This document shows, in pieces, positions 20,151 through 29,912 of a stretch of DNA of 64,000 nucleotides (position 1 is its first letter; the number at the start of each line of letters is the position of its first letter). The translations under genes and the position numbers were made by a program. This stretch comes from DASRDZ01 sp035569495 (GTDB taxonomy: Bacteria; Chloroflexota; Dormibacteria; Aeolococcales; Aeolococcaceae), in assembly GCA_035569495.1 (NCBI GenBank), contig DATMMX010000031.1, positions 61,500 to 125,499 on the forward strand, read 5' to 3'. The notes below the pieces were generated by a model. The model did not search any database, was not told the DNA's origin, and saw nothing but the letters and a program-made list of their open reading frames with translations.

Positions 20151-21305
20151 TTGTCCCTGACCGCCACCACCACCCCCTGGCTGCCGGCGCTGCCGCCCTT
20201 CCTGCTGGCCAGCGTGGTCTGCATGGCGGCGGTGCCGCTGACCATGCTGCTGGCGCGGCGGATCGGGCGCGGCGCGGTCGACCAGCCCGGCGAGGCCCGG
20301 CGCATCCACAAGGCGCCGACGCCGCGGCTGGGCGGGCTGGCCATGTTCCTGGGCTTCGCGGTGGCGGTGGCCGCGTTCGGCGGCGGCATCGCCACGCGCT
20401 GGCAGATCGTCGGCATCACCGGGGCGATCACCGTGGCCATGGCGGTCGACGACATCCTCGGGCTCAACCCGCGCGTCAAGGTGGCCATCGAGCTGGGCGC
20501 GGGGCTGCTCGCCTACATCGTCGGCGCGTCGATCACCTTCGTCGCCTTCCCCGGCAGCGCCAATGCGACGGTGCTGCACCTCGGCGTGATGGCGCTGCCG
20601 CTGACCCTGGTGTGGTTCCTGGGCATGCAGGTGTCGATCAACCTGCTCGACGGCGTCGACGGAGTTGCGGCCGGAGTTGTCACCATCGTGGCGGGCGTGC
20701 TGCTGCTGGCGGCGATCAACCGCCTGGGGCCCACCGAGAACGCGCAGAACGACGTCATCGTGCTCACCGGCGCGCTGATGGGGTGCTGCGTCGGATTTCT
20801 GGTCTTCAACTTCGCGCCCGCGCGCACCTTCATGGGCGACAGCGGCAGCCACTTCCTGGGCGTGGCCCTGGGGATGATCACCATCCTCGGCGTGGCCAAG
20901 CTGGCCGTGGCGCTGTCGCTGCTGGTGCCGCTGGTTGCGCTGGGGCTGCCCATCGGCGACACCGCGTTCGCCATCGTCCGCCGCCGCCGCGCCGGCCGCC
21001 ACGTCACCCACGCCGACACCGGCCACCTGCACCACCGCCTGCTCGACCTCGGCTTCACGCCGCGGGAGACGGCGCTGACCTTCTACCTGGCCACCGCCAT
21101 CCTCGGCTGCATCGGGCTGGCGCTGTTCGGGCACCGGCGCGTCCTGCTGGTCGCGGTCGCCTTGCTGGCGGTGGCGCTGGTCGGGCTGATCTGGCGGAAC
21201 ATGCGGCGCGAGCCGGTGGTGGAGAGCGAGGAGGCGGGCTACCTGACCCTCCCCGGGCGCCCCGCGGCCCCCTCGCGCATCCGGCACGGCGGGGAGGTGG
21301 ATTAG
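20151..21305 (+). CDS. Undecaprenyl-phosphate N-acetylhexosamine-1-phosphate transferase (WecA/TagO-like)
   Basis: A polytopic enzyme of the MraY/WecA family that transfers a GlcNAc-1-phosphate-type sugar to undecaprenyl phosphate at the membrane, starting a wall or surface glycopolymer. Seen: about ten hydrophobic segments, AVDDILGLNPRVK, NLLDGVDGVAAGV, GDSGSHFLG and the C-terminal cytoplasmic HLHHRLLDLGF loop (the His-rich WecA/TagO signature, not the MraY form). 384 residues. TTG start with GAGGA about 10 nt upstream. The same gene (rfe) precedes the atp operon in Actinobacteria. Confidence 0.88.
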   Translation: MSLTATTTPWLPALPPFLLASVVCMAAVPLTMLLARRIGRGAVDQPGEARRIHKAPTPRLGGLAMFLGFAVAVAAFGGGIATRWQIVGITGAITVAMAVDDILGLNPRVKVAIELGAGLLAYIVGASITFVAFPGSANATVLHLGVMALPLTLVWFLGMQVSINLLDGVDGVAAGVVTIVAGVLLLAAINRLGPTENAQNDVIVLTGALMGCCVGFLVFNFAPARTFMGDSGSHFLGVALGMITILGVAKLAVALSLLVPLVALGLPIGDTAFAIVRRRRAGRHVTHADTGHLHHRLLDLGFTPRETALTFYLATAILGCIGLALFGHRRVLLVAVALLAVALVGLIWRNMRREPVVESEEAGYLTLPGRPAAPSRIRHGGEVD

Positions 21306-21596
21306 CGGCGGCCGGCGCGTCAGCGTCGCCGAGGCCTGCTCTGCTAAACTCCGCCCGTCCTCGGCCAGGTCGGGCAGTCCTCCGGCGGAAGCGAGAGCGA
21401 GAGCAGCCTCAGCGCTGTGGTTCGCAGCCGTCCCAGGTGGGGCTTCCCTCGTGGGTTCGGAGCGAGCTAGCTCGGAGGCTGCGATCGGTTTCGACTGACG
21501 CACGGGGACGGCGGTCCTGGACGTTGATGACGTCCGTACCAGGGTTCCGTTTCTTTGGAGGAGTGAGGCGTCCGCGTGTGCGGATGCTGACCACAC
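21306..21596 (+). promoter_or_regulatory. ATP synthase operon promoter and long leader
   Basis: A 291-bp gap before atpI. TAAACT at 21345-21350 is the best -10 box, with only a weak -35, and would give a leader of about 240 nt. The leader has a perfect 12-bp palindrome CGAGCTAGCTCG (21463-21474), a hairpin built on CCTGG/CCAGG with inner ACG/CGT arms near 21516-21545, and a strong Shine-Dalgarno GGAGGAG near 21558. No known aptamer was recognised. Confidence 0.45.
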
Positions 21597-22013
21597 ATGA
21601 CCACCAGGTTGACCGACTACGGGCGGTTCGCCCGGGCGACCATCCTGACCATCGCCTCCCTCGCGCTGCTGCTGAGCGGGCTGCTCGCGGTGGCCGGCCG
21701 CACCTCCGCCGTCTCCGGCGTGGTCGTGGGCGCGACGGTCGCGGTGGCCGACGTGTGGCTGCTGCTCCGCTCGCTGCACCGCGTCGACAGCGCCGAGGGC
21801 CAGGTCCGCGCCGGCGCGCTCACCGGGCTGCTGATGGGCCGCTTCGTCATGGTCGGCCTGCTGATCGGCATCGCCCTGGTCGCCCAGGGGCTCGACAAGG
21901 TCGGCGTCATCACCGGCTTCCTGCTCTTCCCCATCTCGGCCGTGCTGGTCGCGGTCGTGTCGCTGCGCATCGAGGGTCAGCAGAGGAGGCACCACAGTGC
22001 ATCTGCTCGCTAG
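21597..22013 (+). CDS. atpI: ATP synthase protein I-like membrane protein
   Basis: A 138-residue protein with four likely transmembrane helices (residues ~14-32, 36-58, 73-97 and 103-125) and a His/Arg-rich tail. Its position as first gene of the atp operon and its size match the AtpI/Rv1303 group, thought to help c-ring assembly or ion uptake. Sequence similarity alone would be too weak to name it. Its end overlaps the atpB start by 17 nt. Confidence 0.7.
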   Translation: MTTRLTDYGRFARATILTIASLALLLSGLLAVAGRTSAVSGVVVGATVAVADVWLLLRSLHRVDSAEGQVRAGALTGLLMGRFVMVGLLIGIALVAQGLDKVGVITGFLLFPISAVLVAVVSLRIEGQQRRHHSASAR

Positions 22014-22779
22014 CTCCGGCACCATCGACGTCCAGCACCCCACCGTCGGCAGCGGACTGCTGGCGATCAACGTCGACACCGTCTACAACACGCTGATCGT
22101 CTGCGGCATCCTGCTGCTGCTCGCCTTCCTGCTGAGGCGCAACATGCGCGAGGGCAGGCCCGGCCGGCTGCAGAACGCTGTCGAGTCGATCATCGACTTC
22201 CTCGACGGGCTGATCAAGGACACCCTGGGCAGCAAGCCGATCCACATCGCGCCCGTCGCCATCAGCCTGTTCATGTTCATTCTGGTCAGCAACTTCCTGG
22301 GCCTGCTGCCGGTCTTCAAGTCGCCGACCAACGACATCAACACCACCATCGGCCTGGCCCTGTTCAGCATCGGCCTGCTGCACTGGTACTCGATCAAGTT
22401 CCGCAGGCCGGGCGGCTACATCAAGCACTACTTCAGCATCGTCCAGCCGCGCTGGAAGGGCCCCTGGGGCTGGACGCGCGTCGTCTTCGCCTTCCTGGAG
22501 CTGATCCAGGAGGTGTCGCGGCCGGTCACGCTCTCCTTCCGTCTCTACTTCAACATCTTCGTCGGCGAGCTGATGGTGGCGCTGATCATCTCGCTGTTCC
22601 CCGCCTTCCTGGCGCCCTTCCCCGGCACCGTCTGGGTGCTCTTCTCGATCTTCGTCGGCGCGGTGCAGGCGTTCATCTTCACCATGCTGACCATCGCCTA
22701 CATCGCCATGGGCACCGAGGTCGACCACGCCGAGCACGAGGCGGAGCCGGCCCACAGAACCGAGCCTGCACATGCGTGA
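21997..22779 (+). CDS. atpB: F0F1 ATP synthase subunit a
   Basis: The proton channel subunit of Fo. Five to six membrane helices are seen. The essential Arg of helix 4 is Arg182 in TLSFRLYFNIFVGEL, and the last helix carries the GAVQAFIFTMLTIAYI block. 260 residues. The C-terminus is a His/Glu-rich tail. GTG start inside the end of atpI, with AGGAGG upstream. Next gene atpE after 78 nt. Confidence 0.95.
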   Translation: MHLLASSGTIDVQHPTVGSGLLAINVDTVYNTLIVCGILLLLAFLLRRNMREGRPGRLQNAVESIIDFLDGLIKDTLGSKPIHIAPVAISLFMFILVSNFLGLLPVFKSPTNDINTTIGLALFSIGLLHWYSIKFRRPGGYIKHYFSIVQPRWKGPWGWTRVVFAFLELIQEVSRPVTLSFRLYFNIFVGELMVALIISLFPAFLAPFPGTVWVLFSIFVGAVQAFIFTMLTIAYIAMGTEVDHAEHEAEPAHRTEPAHA

Positions 22780-22857
22780 CCGCCGCGCGGCCACTCACGT
22801 CACCACACACACCATGGGCACGCCGGTCGCGGCGCGCCCCACGAGGAGGAACCTTCC

Positions 22858-23112
22858 TTGACCGATAGGGGACTGATCCTGGGCCTCTCCGCCGTCGCCG
22901 CGGGTCTGATGCTCGGCCTGGGCGCGCTGGGCGCGGGCATCGGCGACGGTCTCGTGTCGAGCCGCACCGTCGAGGGCACGGCCCGCCAGCCGGAGGCTCG
23001 AGGCAGCCTGCTGACCCTGATGTTCATCGGTGTCGGTCTCATCGAGGCCCTGCCGATCATCGCGCTCGGCATCGCCCTGCTGCTGCTCTTCGCCAACCCG
23101 CTGCAGAAGTAG
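22858..23112 (+). CDS. atpE: F0F1 ATP synthase subunit c
   Basis: An 84-residue proteolipid that forms the rotor ring. Two membrane helices flank the polar RQPE loop (residues 43-46). The ion-binding carboxylate is Glu63 in helix 2 (GLIEALPII). The residue after Glu is Ala and helix 1 has no Gln in the expected place, so this looks like a proton-type rather than sodium-type ring. TTG start with GAGGAGG upstream. Confidence 0.96.
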   Translation: MTDRGLILGLSAVAAGLMLGLGALGAGIGDGLVSSRTVEGTARQPEARGSLLTLMFIGVGLIEALPIIALGIALLLLFANPLQK

Positions 23113-23129
23113 TCGAGGCGACGCAGAAA

Positions 23130-23642
23130 GTGGTGTCCACCGTGGTCGCCGACGCCGGGCTGATCACCTTCAACGCGACGCTGGTCCTCCAGATCGTCAT
23201 CTTCGTGCTGATGGCGGTGGTCCTCTGGCGCTATGCCTGGGGACCGATCGTGCGCGTCCTCGACAAGCGCGCGGAGCGGATCGAGTCCGGGCTGCGCGCG
23301 GCGGAGGAGTCGGAGAAGCGGCTCGCCCAGGTGACCGACGAGGTGCAGCGCATCCTCGACGAGACCCGCGGGCAGGCCCGCGAGATCATCGCCCGCGCCC
23401 ACCAGGAGGCCGCCGCCGACGCCGACGAGGTCCGCAGCCGCGGCCGTCGTGACGCCGAGGCAGAGCTGCAGAAGGCGCTGTCCGACATCGCCGCCGAGCG
23501 CGACCGCGCGCTCCAGGAGCTGCGCGCCCAGGCCGCGGCGCTGATCGTCGAGGCGGCCGGGCGGATCATCGGCCAGAGCATCGACGGGCGCACCCATCAG
23601 CGGCTCATCGAGGAGTCGCTGGAGAAGGTGACCGCGGGATGA
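23130..23642 (+). CDS. atpF: F0F1 ATP synthase subunit b
   Basis: The peripheral stalk subunit: one N-terminal membrane helix (residues ~12-33) followed by a long charged helix typical of stalk coiled coils. 170 residues, normal. GTG start 17 nt after atpE; GTG codons a little further downstream are possible alternatives. Confidence 0.94.
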   Translation: MVSTVVADAGLITFNATLVLQIVIFVLMAVVLWRYAWGPIVRVLDKRAERIESGLRAAEESEKRLAQVTDEVQRILDETRGQAREIIARAHQEAAADADEVRSRGRRDAEAELQKALSDIAAERDRALQELRAQAAALIVEAAGRIIGQSIDGRTHQRLIEESLEKVTAG

Positions 23643-23670
23643 CGCAGGCGCGGCGCGGAGGCGCCTCCTG

Positions 23671-24201
23671 ATGGCCGGCGAGCTGCAGATCGCCCGCCGC
23701 TACGCGCACGCGTACTTCGACCTGGCCAAGCAGGCCAGGGACATTCCCGGCTGGCGCAGGGCACTCGACGAGGTGGTCACCATCCTCTCCGCGCCCGACG
23801 TCGCCACCGCGCTGCACGACCCGCGCATCCCCCAGCACGAGCGCGGACGCCTCGTCGCCGAGCTGCTCGCCAACGCCCAGCCCCCGGCCCGCAACCTGGC
23901 GCGACTGCTCGCCGAGCGCGGCCGCGCCGCGGTGCTGCCGCTGGTGCTGGAGCAGTACGACGCGCTCGCCGACCGCTACTCCGGCGTGCTCCGCGCCGAG
24001 GTGGTGACGGCGGTGCCCGTCGACGCCCAGCTCGAACAGCGCATCCGCAAGCAGCTCGCCGAGAAGCTGGGCGGCGACGTGCAGACCACGGTGCGCCAGG
24101 ACCCGTCGATCGTCGGCGGCCTGGTCATCCGCATCGGCGACCGGGTGATCGACGGTTCGATCCGCACCCGGCTCGAGCAGCTCCAGGCGGCGCTGGCCTA
24201 A
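23671..24201 (+). CDS. atpH: F0F1 ATP synthase subunit delta
   Basis: The stalk cap that joins subunit b to the alpha3beta3 head. 176 residues, beginning with the RRYAHAYFDLA block typical of the family and ending with the conserved IVGGLVIRIGDRVIDGSIRTRL segment. It lies between atpF and atpA as in most bacterial operons. Confidence 0.95.
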   Translation: MAGELQIARRYAHAYFDLAKQARDIPGWRRALDEVVTILSAPDVATALHDPRIPQHERGRLVAELLANAQPPARNLARLLAERGRAAVLPLVLEQYDALADRYSGVLRAEVVTAVPVDAQLEQRIRKQLAEKLGGDVQTTVRQDPSIVGGLVIRIGDRVIDGSIRTRLEQLQAALA

Positions 24202-24225
24202 AACCACAAGGACGAGACGACGACA

Positions 24226-25752
<1,527 letters not shown>

Positions 25753-25756
25753 GCGC

Positions 25757-26611
25757 ATGGCATCGCTCCGTGACATCCGGCGCCGCATCCGCAGCGTCCA
25801 GAACACCCGCAAGATCACCAAGGCGATGGAGCTCGTCGCCGCGGCGAAGATGCGCCGCGCCCAGGAGCGGGTGACGGCGGCGCGTCCCTACGCCGACGAG
25901 ATCACCTCGGTGATGGCCGAGCTGATGCGCCGCACCCCCGAGTACCGGCATCCCTACCTCGACGTGCGCGAGGTGCGGCGCCGGGTGATCATCCTGGTCA
26001 CCGCCGACCGCGGCCTGGCCGGGGCGCTCAACTCCAACAACACCCGGCTCGCCGTGCGCGAGATGAACAACGCCGGAGTTCCGGTCAGTGTTGTCACCAT
26101 CGGGCGCAAGGGCCGCGACCTGATGCGCCGCCTGCGCAAGGACCTGATCGCCGACCAGTCGATGATCGGCGACCGCCCCACCATGGGCGAGATCCTGCCC
26201 GCCATCCGCGTCGCCATGGAGCAGTACGAGCGCGGCGACGCCGACCAGGTCGACGTGGTGTTCGCGCGCTTCATCTCCGCGGGTCGCCAGGAGGCGACGC
26301 TGCGCCGCGTGCTCCCCGTCGAGCCGCCGCAGGCCGCTGAGCCGGTGGCCGCCGACTTCATCTACGAACCCGAGCCGCGCGCCGTCCTCGACGCGCTGCT
26401 GCCCCGCTACGTCGAGGCCCAGGTCTACCAGGCGGTGCTGGAGAACCTGGCGTCGGAGCAGGCCGCCCGCATGGCGGCGATGCGCAACGCCTCCGACAAC
26501 GCAACCGACCTGATCGGTGACCTGACCCTGACCGCCAACAAGCTGCGCCAGGCGACGATCACCACCGAGCTGATGGAGATCGTCGGCGGCGCCGCGGCGC
26601 TGGAAGGCTGA
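25757..26611 (+). CDS. atpG: F0F1 ATP synthase subunit gamma
   Basis: The central rotor shaft. It starts MASLRDIRRRIRSVQNTRKITKAMELVAAAKMRRAQ, with the highly conserved KITKAM segment, and ends with the ELMEIVGGAAAL helix. 284 residues. The start is 4 nt after the atpA stop, so the genes are translationally close. Confidence 0.96.
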   Translation: MASLRDIRRRIRSVQNTRKITKAMELVAAAKMRRAQERVTAARPYADEITSVMAELMRRTPEYRHPYLDVREVRRRVIILVTADRGLAGALNSNNTRLAVREMNNAGVPVSVVTIGRKGRDLMRRLRKDLIADQSMIGDRPTMGEILPAIRVAMEQYERGDADQVDVVFARFISAGRQEATLRRVLPVEPPQAAEPVAADFIYEPEPRAVLDALLPRYVEAQVYQAVLENLASEQAARMAAMRNASDNATDLIGDLTLTANKLRQATITTELMEIVGGAAALEG

Positions 26612-26641
26612 CCGATCGCTTCGCAGGAGTTGACAGCACAC

Positions 26642-28069
26642 ATGGCAATGGCACCGGAACGGCACGCAACCACCACGGGCAAGGTGTCCCAGGTGATCGG
26701 TCCCGTCGTCGACGTGGAGTTCGAGGGCGACGACCTGCCCGACATCTTCGACGCGCTGGTCATCGAGCGCGAGGGCCAGTCGCCGCTGGTGCTCGAGGTC
26801 GAGCAGAACCTGGGCAACGGCGTGGTCCGCTGCATCGCCATGGACACCACCGAGGGCCTGCCCCGCGGCGTCGCGGCGCGCGCCACCGGCGAGGCGATCA
26901 CCGTGCCCGTCGGGCGCGAGACGCTGGGCCGCATGTTCAACGTCATCGGCGAGCCCATCGACGGCAAGCCGCAGATCGAGAACCCGACGCGCTGGCCGAT
27001 CCACCGCCGTCCCCCGTCGGTCGCCGAGCAGGAGACCTCGACGCAGATCTTGGAAACGGGCATCAAGGTCATCGACCTGATCTGCACCTTCGCCAAGGGC
27101 TCGAAGATCGGCCTCTTCGGCGGCGCCGGCGTGGGCAAGACGGTGCTGGTGCAGGAGATGATCCGCAACATCGCCAAGGAGCACGAGGGCTTCTCGGTGT
27201 TCGCCGGCGTCGGCGAGCGCACCCGCGAGGGCCGCGACCTCTATGGCGAGATGGCCGACTCCGGCGTCCTGGAGCAGACCGCGCTGGTCTTCGGGCAGAT
27301 GAACGAGCCGCCGGGTGCGCGCGCGCGAGTGGCGCTGACCGGCCTGACCCTGGCCGAGTACTTCCGCGACGAGGAGAACGCGGACGTCCTGCTCTTCATC
27401 GACAACGTCTTCCGCTACACGCTGGCCGGTCAGGAAGTCTCCGCACTGCTCGGCCGCATGCCGAGCGCGGTCGGCTACCAGCCGACGCTGGGCACCGAGA
27501 TGGGTGACCTGCAGGAGCGGATCACCTCGACCAAGAAGGGCTCGATCACCTCGGTGCAGGCGGTGTACGTTCCCGCCGACGACTTCACCGACCCGGCCGT
27601 GGCCACCACCTTCGCCCACCTCGGCGCCACCGTGTCGCTGTCGCGCGCCATCTCCGAGCAGGGCATCTACCCGGCCGTCGACCCGCTCGACTCCTTCTCG
27701 CGCATCCTCGACCCGCGCGTCGTCGGCGACGAGCACTACCGCGTCGCCCAGGGCATCAAGCGGACCCTGCAGCAGTACCGTGAGCTGCAGGACATCATCG
27801 CCATCCTCGGCCAGGAGGAGCTCTCCGAAGACCAGAAGCTCACCGTGGCGCGCGCCCGGCGCATCCAGCGCTTCCTGTCGCAGCCGTTCTTCGTCGCCGA
27901 GGTCTTCACCGGTCGCGGCGGCAAGTACGTGCCGCTGGCCGAGACGGTGCGCGGCTTCGCCGAGATCCTCGACGGCAAGCACGACGACCTGCCCGAGCAG
28001 GCCTTCTACATGTGCGGCACCATCGACGAGGCCGTCGAGAACGCCAAGCGCATGGACTCCGAGGGCTAG
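26642..28069 (+). CDS. atpD: F0F1 ATP synthase subunit beta
   Basis: The catalytic subunit of F1. The P-loop GGAGVGKT is at residues 160-167, followed by VGERTREG with the catalytic Glu and by the Arg-rich MNEPPGARARVALTGLT block. 475 residues. ATG 26642 is preferred; a TTG at 26630 would abut the AGGAG itself, leaving no room for ribosome binding, and ATG 26648 is a close alternative. Confidence 0.97.
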   Translation: MAMAPERHATTTGKVSQVIGPVVDVEFEGDDLPDIFDALVIEREGQSPLVLEVEQNLGNGVVRCIAMDTTEGLPRGVAARATGEAITVPVGRETLGRMFNVIGEPIDGKPQIENPTRWPIHRRPPSVAEQETSTQILETGIKVIDLICTFAKGSKIGLFGGAGVGKTVLVQEMIRNIAKEHEGFSVFAGVGERTREGRDLYGEMADSGVLEQTALVFGQMNEPPGARARVALTGLTLAEYFRDEENADVLLFIDNVFRYTLAGQEVSALLGRMPSAVGYQPTLGTEMGDLQERITSTKKGSITSVQAVYVPADDFTDPAVATTFAHLGATVSLSRAISEQGIYPAVDPLDSFSRILDPRVVGDEHYRVAQGIKRTLQQYRELQDIIAILGQEELSEDQKLTVARARRIQRFLSQPFFVAEVFTGRGGKYVPLAETVRGFAEILDGKHDDLPEQAFYMCGTIDEAVENAKRMDSEG

Positions 28070-28080
28070 GCGCGCCGGTC

Positions 28081-28539
28081 ATGGCAAAGCTGCACGTCGA
28101 GATGGTCACCGCCGAGGGGCGGGTGCTCAGCGAGGAAGCGGACTTCGTCCGCGCCCCCGGGCTGGCCGGGGAGCTGGGCGTGCTCCCCAACCACATCCCC
28201 CTGATGACCCCGCTGCGCACCGGCGAGGTGCTGGTGCGCAACAACAACCGGGAGGAGTACCTCTTCGTCGCCGGCGGCTTCCTGGAGGTGCTGCCCGACC
28301 GGGTGGTCATCCTCGCCGACGCCGCCGAGCGCGCCGAGGACATCGACGAGGCTCGCGCCGAGGAGTCGCGCCGCCGCGCCCAGCAGGTCATGGAGCAGCG
28401 CCCCGGCGACGTCGACGTGGCCGCCGCCGCCGCGGCCCTGGAACGCGCCCTGTTCCGGCTGCGCATCGCCGAGCTGCGCAAGCGGGGCGGCCGCGGGCAC
28501 CGTGGCACCACGCCGGGGCAGCCGCACCCGGAGCCGTAG
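28081..28539 (+). CDS. atpC: F0F1 ATP synthase subunit epsilon
   Basis: The rotor subunit that joins gamma to the c-ring and can inhibit ATP hydrolysis. The N-terminal beta-sandwich with GELGVLPNHIPLMTPLRTGEV is complete, followed by the helical hairpin (residues ~85-135) and a short basic, Gly/Pro-rich tail. 152 residues, slightly longer than usual owing to the tail. Confidence 0.95.
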   Translation: MAKLHVEMVTAEGRVLSEEADFVRAPGLAGELGVLPNHIPLMTPLRTGEVLVRNNNREEYLFVAGGFLEVLPDRVVILADAAERAEDIDEARAEESRRRAQQVMEQRPGDVDVAAAAAALERALFRLRIAELRKRGGRGHRGTTPGQPHPEP

Positions 28540-28577
28540 ACCGGCCGGTCAGGCCTCCGGCTGCGGGCCGCCTCCGG

Positions 28578-28583
28578 TACCCT
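28578..28583 (+). promoter_or_regulatory. -10 box (TACCCT) for leaderless murA
   Basis: TACCCT ends 8 nt before the murA ATG, with GGTACCCT identical to the box before the MBL gene at 3007. No Shine-Dalgarno lies between. Confidence 0.45.
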
Positions 28584-28591
28584 TGCCGCCG

Positions 28592-29899
28592 ATGGAGCTG
28601 CTCCGCATCACCGGTGGCGCGCGCCTGAGCGGGACCGTGGCCATCTCCGGCAGCAAGAACGCCGCCCTGCCCCTGATGGCCGCCGCGCTGCTCACCGACG
28701 AGCCGGTCGAGCTGACCAACGTCCCCGACATCGAGGACATCGAGGCCATGGCGGCGATGCTCGCCCACCTCGGCGCCGAGGTCGACCGCGTCGACACCTC
28801 GACGTGGCGCATCCACGCGGCGCGGATCCGGGCCACCGAGCTGGGCGCCGCGATGACCGGCGGCCTGCGCGGCTCGCTGCTCTTCCTGGGCCCGCTGCTG
28901 GCCCGCGCCCGGCACGCCGACATCGCCCGTCCCGGCGGCGACCGCATCGGCATGCGCCGCGTCGAGCAGCACGTCGAGGGCCTGCGCGCCATGGGCGCCG
29001 ACGTGCACGAGACGCCGGACGCCTACGTCGCCGCCGCCGACCGTCTCCAGGGCGCGCGCATCGACCTCGACATGCCCACGGTGACCGGCACCGAGAACCT
29101 GATGATGGCCGCGGCGCTGGCCCAGGGCATCACCGTGATCAACAACGCGGCGCGCGAGCCGCACGTCGTCGACCTGTCGCGCATGCTGCGCGGCATGGGC
29201 GCGCGCATCAGCGGCGCCGGCACCGAGCTGGTCGTGGTCGAGGGCGTCGGCGGCCTGCTCCACGGCGCCACCCACCGCGTCACCACCGACTACATCGAGG
29301 CGGGCACCTACATGATCGCCGCGGCGGCGACCGGCGGCGACGTGGTCGTCGAGCGCATGCGCCCCGCCGACCTCGACTTCCTGGTGCGCAAGCTGCGCGC
29401 CGCGGGCTGCGAGGTGGTCGAGGGCGGCCGCCAGGTGCGCGTGGTGGGCGCGCCGCGACTCCATCCCGTCGACGTCACCACCTGGCCGCACCCCGGGTTC
29501 GCCAGCGACCTGCAGTCGCAGTTCCTCGCGTTGATGACACAGGCGGCAGGAACCAGCATGGTCAGCGAGGCGATCCACGAGGACCGCTTCACCGTCGTCG
29601 AGCAGCTCCGCAAGTTGGGTGCGGACGTCGACCTGCGCGGACGCAGCGCCATCGTCCACGGTCCCTCGCGGCTGCGCGGCGCGCGGGTCACCGTGCCCGA
29701 CATCCGCAGTGGCGCAGCGCTGGTCATCGCCGCGCTGTGCGCCGACGGGGTGACCGAGCTGGACAGCATCTTCCACCTCGACCGCGGCTACGAGGACCTG
29801 GAGGGCAAGCTGCGCGACCTGGGCGCCCAGGTGGAGCGGGTCACCGAGGGACCGCCCGGCTCGCCGGTGCGCGACCTGAGCGGCGTCGTCGGGGACTGA
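28592..29899 (+). CDS. murA: UDP-N-acetylglucosamine 1-carboxyvinyltransferase, Cys-to-Asp form
   Basis: Transfers enolpyruvate from PEP to UDP-GlcNAc, the first committed step of peptidoglycan synthesis. Seen: SGSKNAALPLMAAALLTDEPV near the start and the two-domain inside-out barrel pattern. The active-site loop residue that is Cys115 in E. coli is Asp117 here (RPGGDRIGMR), as in mycobacteria and chlamydia, where it gives natural fosfomycin resistance. 435 residues. The position after atpC matches Actinobacteria and Bacillus. Confidence 0.95.
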   Translation: MELLRITGGARLSGTVAISGSKNAALPLMAAALLTDEPVELTNVPDIEDIEAMAAMLAHLGAEVDRVDTSTWRIHAARIRATELGAAMTGGLRGSLLFLGPLLARARHADIARPGGDRIGMRRVEQHVEGLRAMGADVHETPDAYVAAADRLQGARIDLDMPTVTGTENLMMAAALAQGITVINNAAREPHVVDLSRMLRGMGARISGAGTELVVVEGVGGLLHGATHRVTTDYIEAGTYMIAAAATGGDVVVERMRPADLDFLVRKLRAAGCEVVEGGRQVRVVGAPRLHPVDVTTWPHPGFASDLQSQFLALMTQAAGTSMVSEAIHEDRFTVVEQLRKLGADVDLRGRSAIVHGPSRLRGARVTVPDIRSGAALVIAALCADGVTELDSIFHLDRGYEDLEGKLRDLGAQVERVTEGPPGSPVRDLSGVVGD

Positions 29900-29912
29900 C
29901 GCGCACAGCGCC

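Noticed and set aside
21475..21510. Stretch GGCTGCGATCGGTTTCGAC resembles the 5' end of tmRNA
   Set aside because: No tag reading frame, no 3' tRNA-like half and too little room before atpI at 21597. The match is taken as chance.
26630..26641. TTG start for atpD
   Set aside because: It directly abuts the AGGAG, leaving no Shine-Dalgarno spacing; ATG 26642 is better placed.
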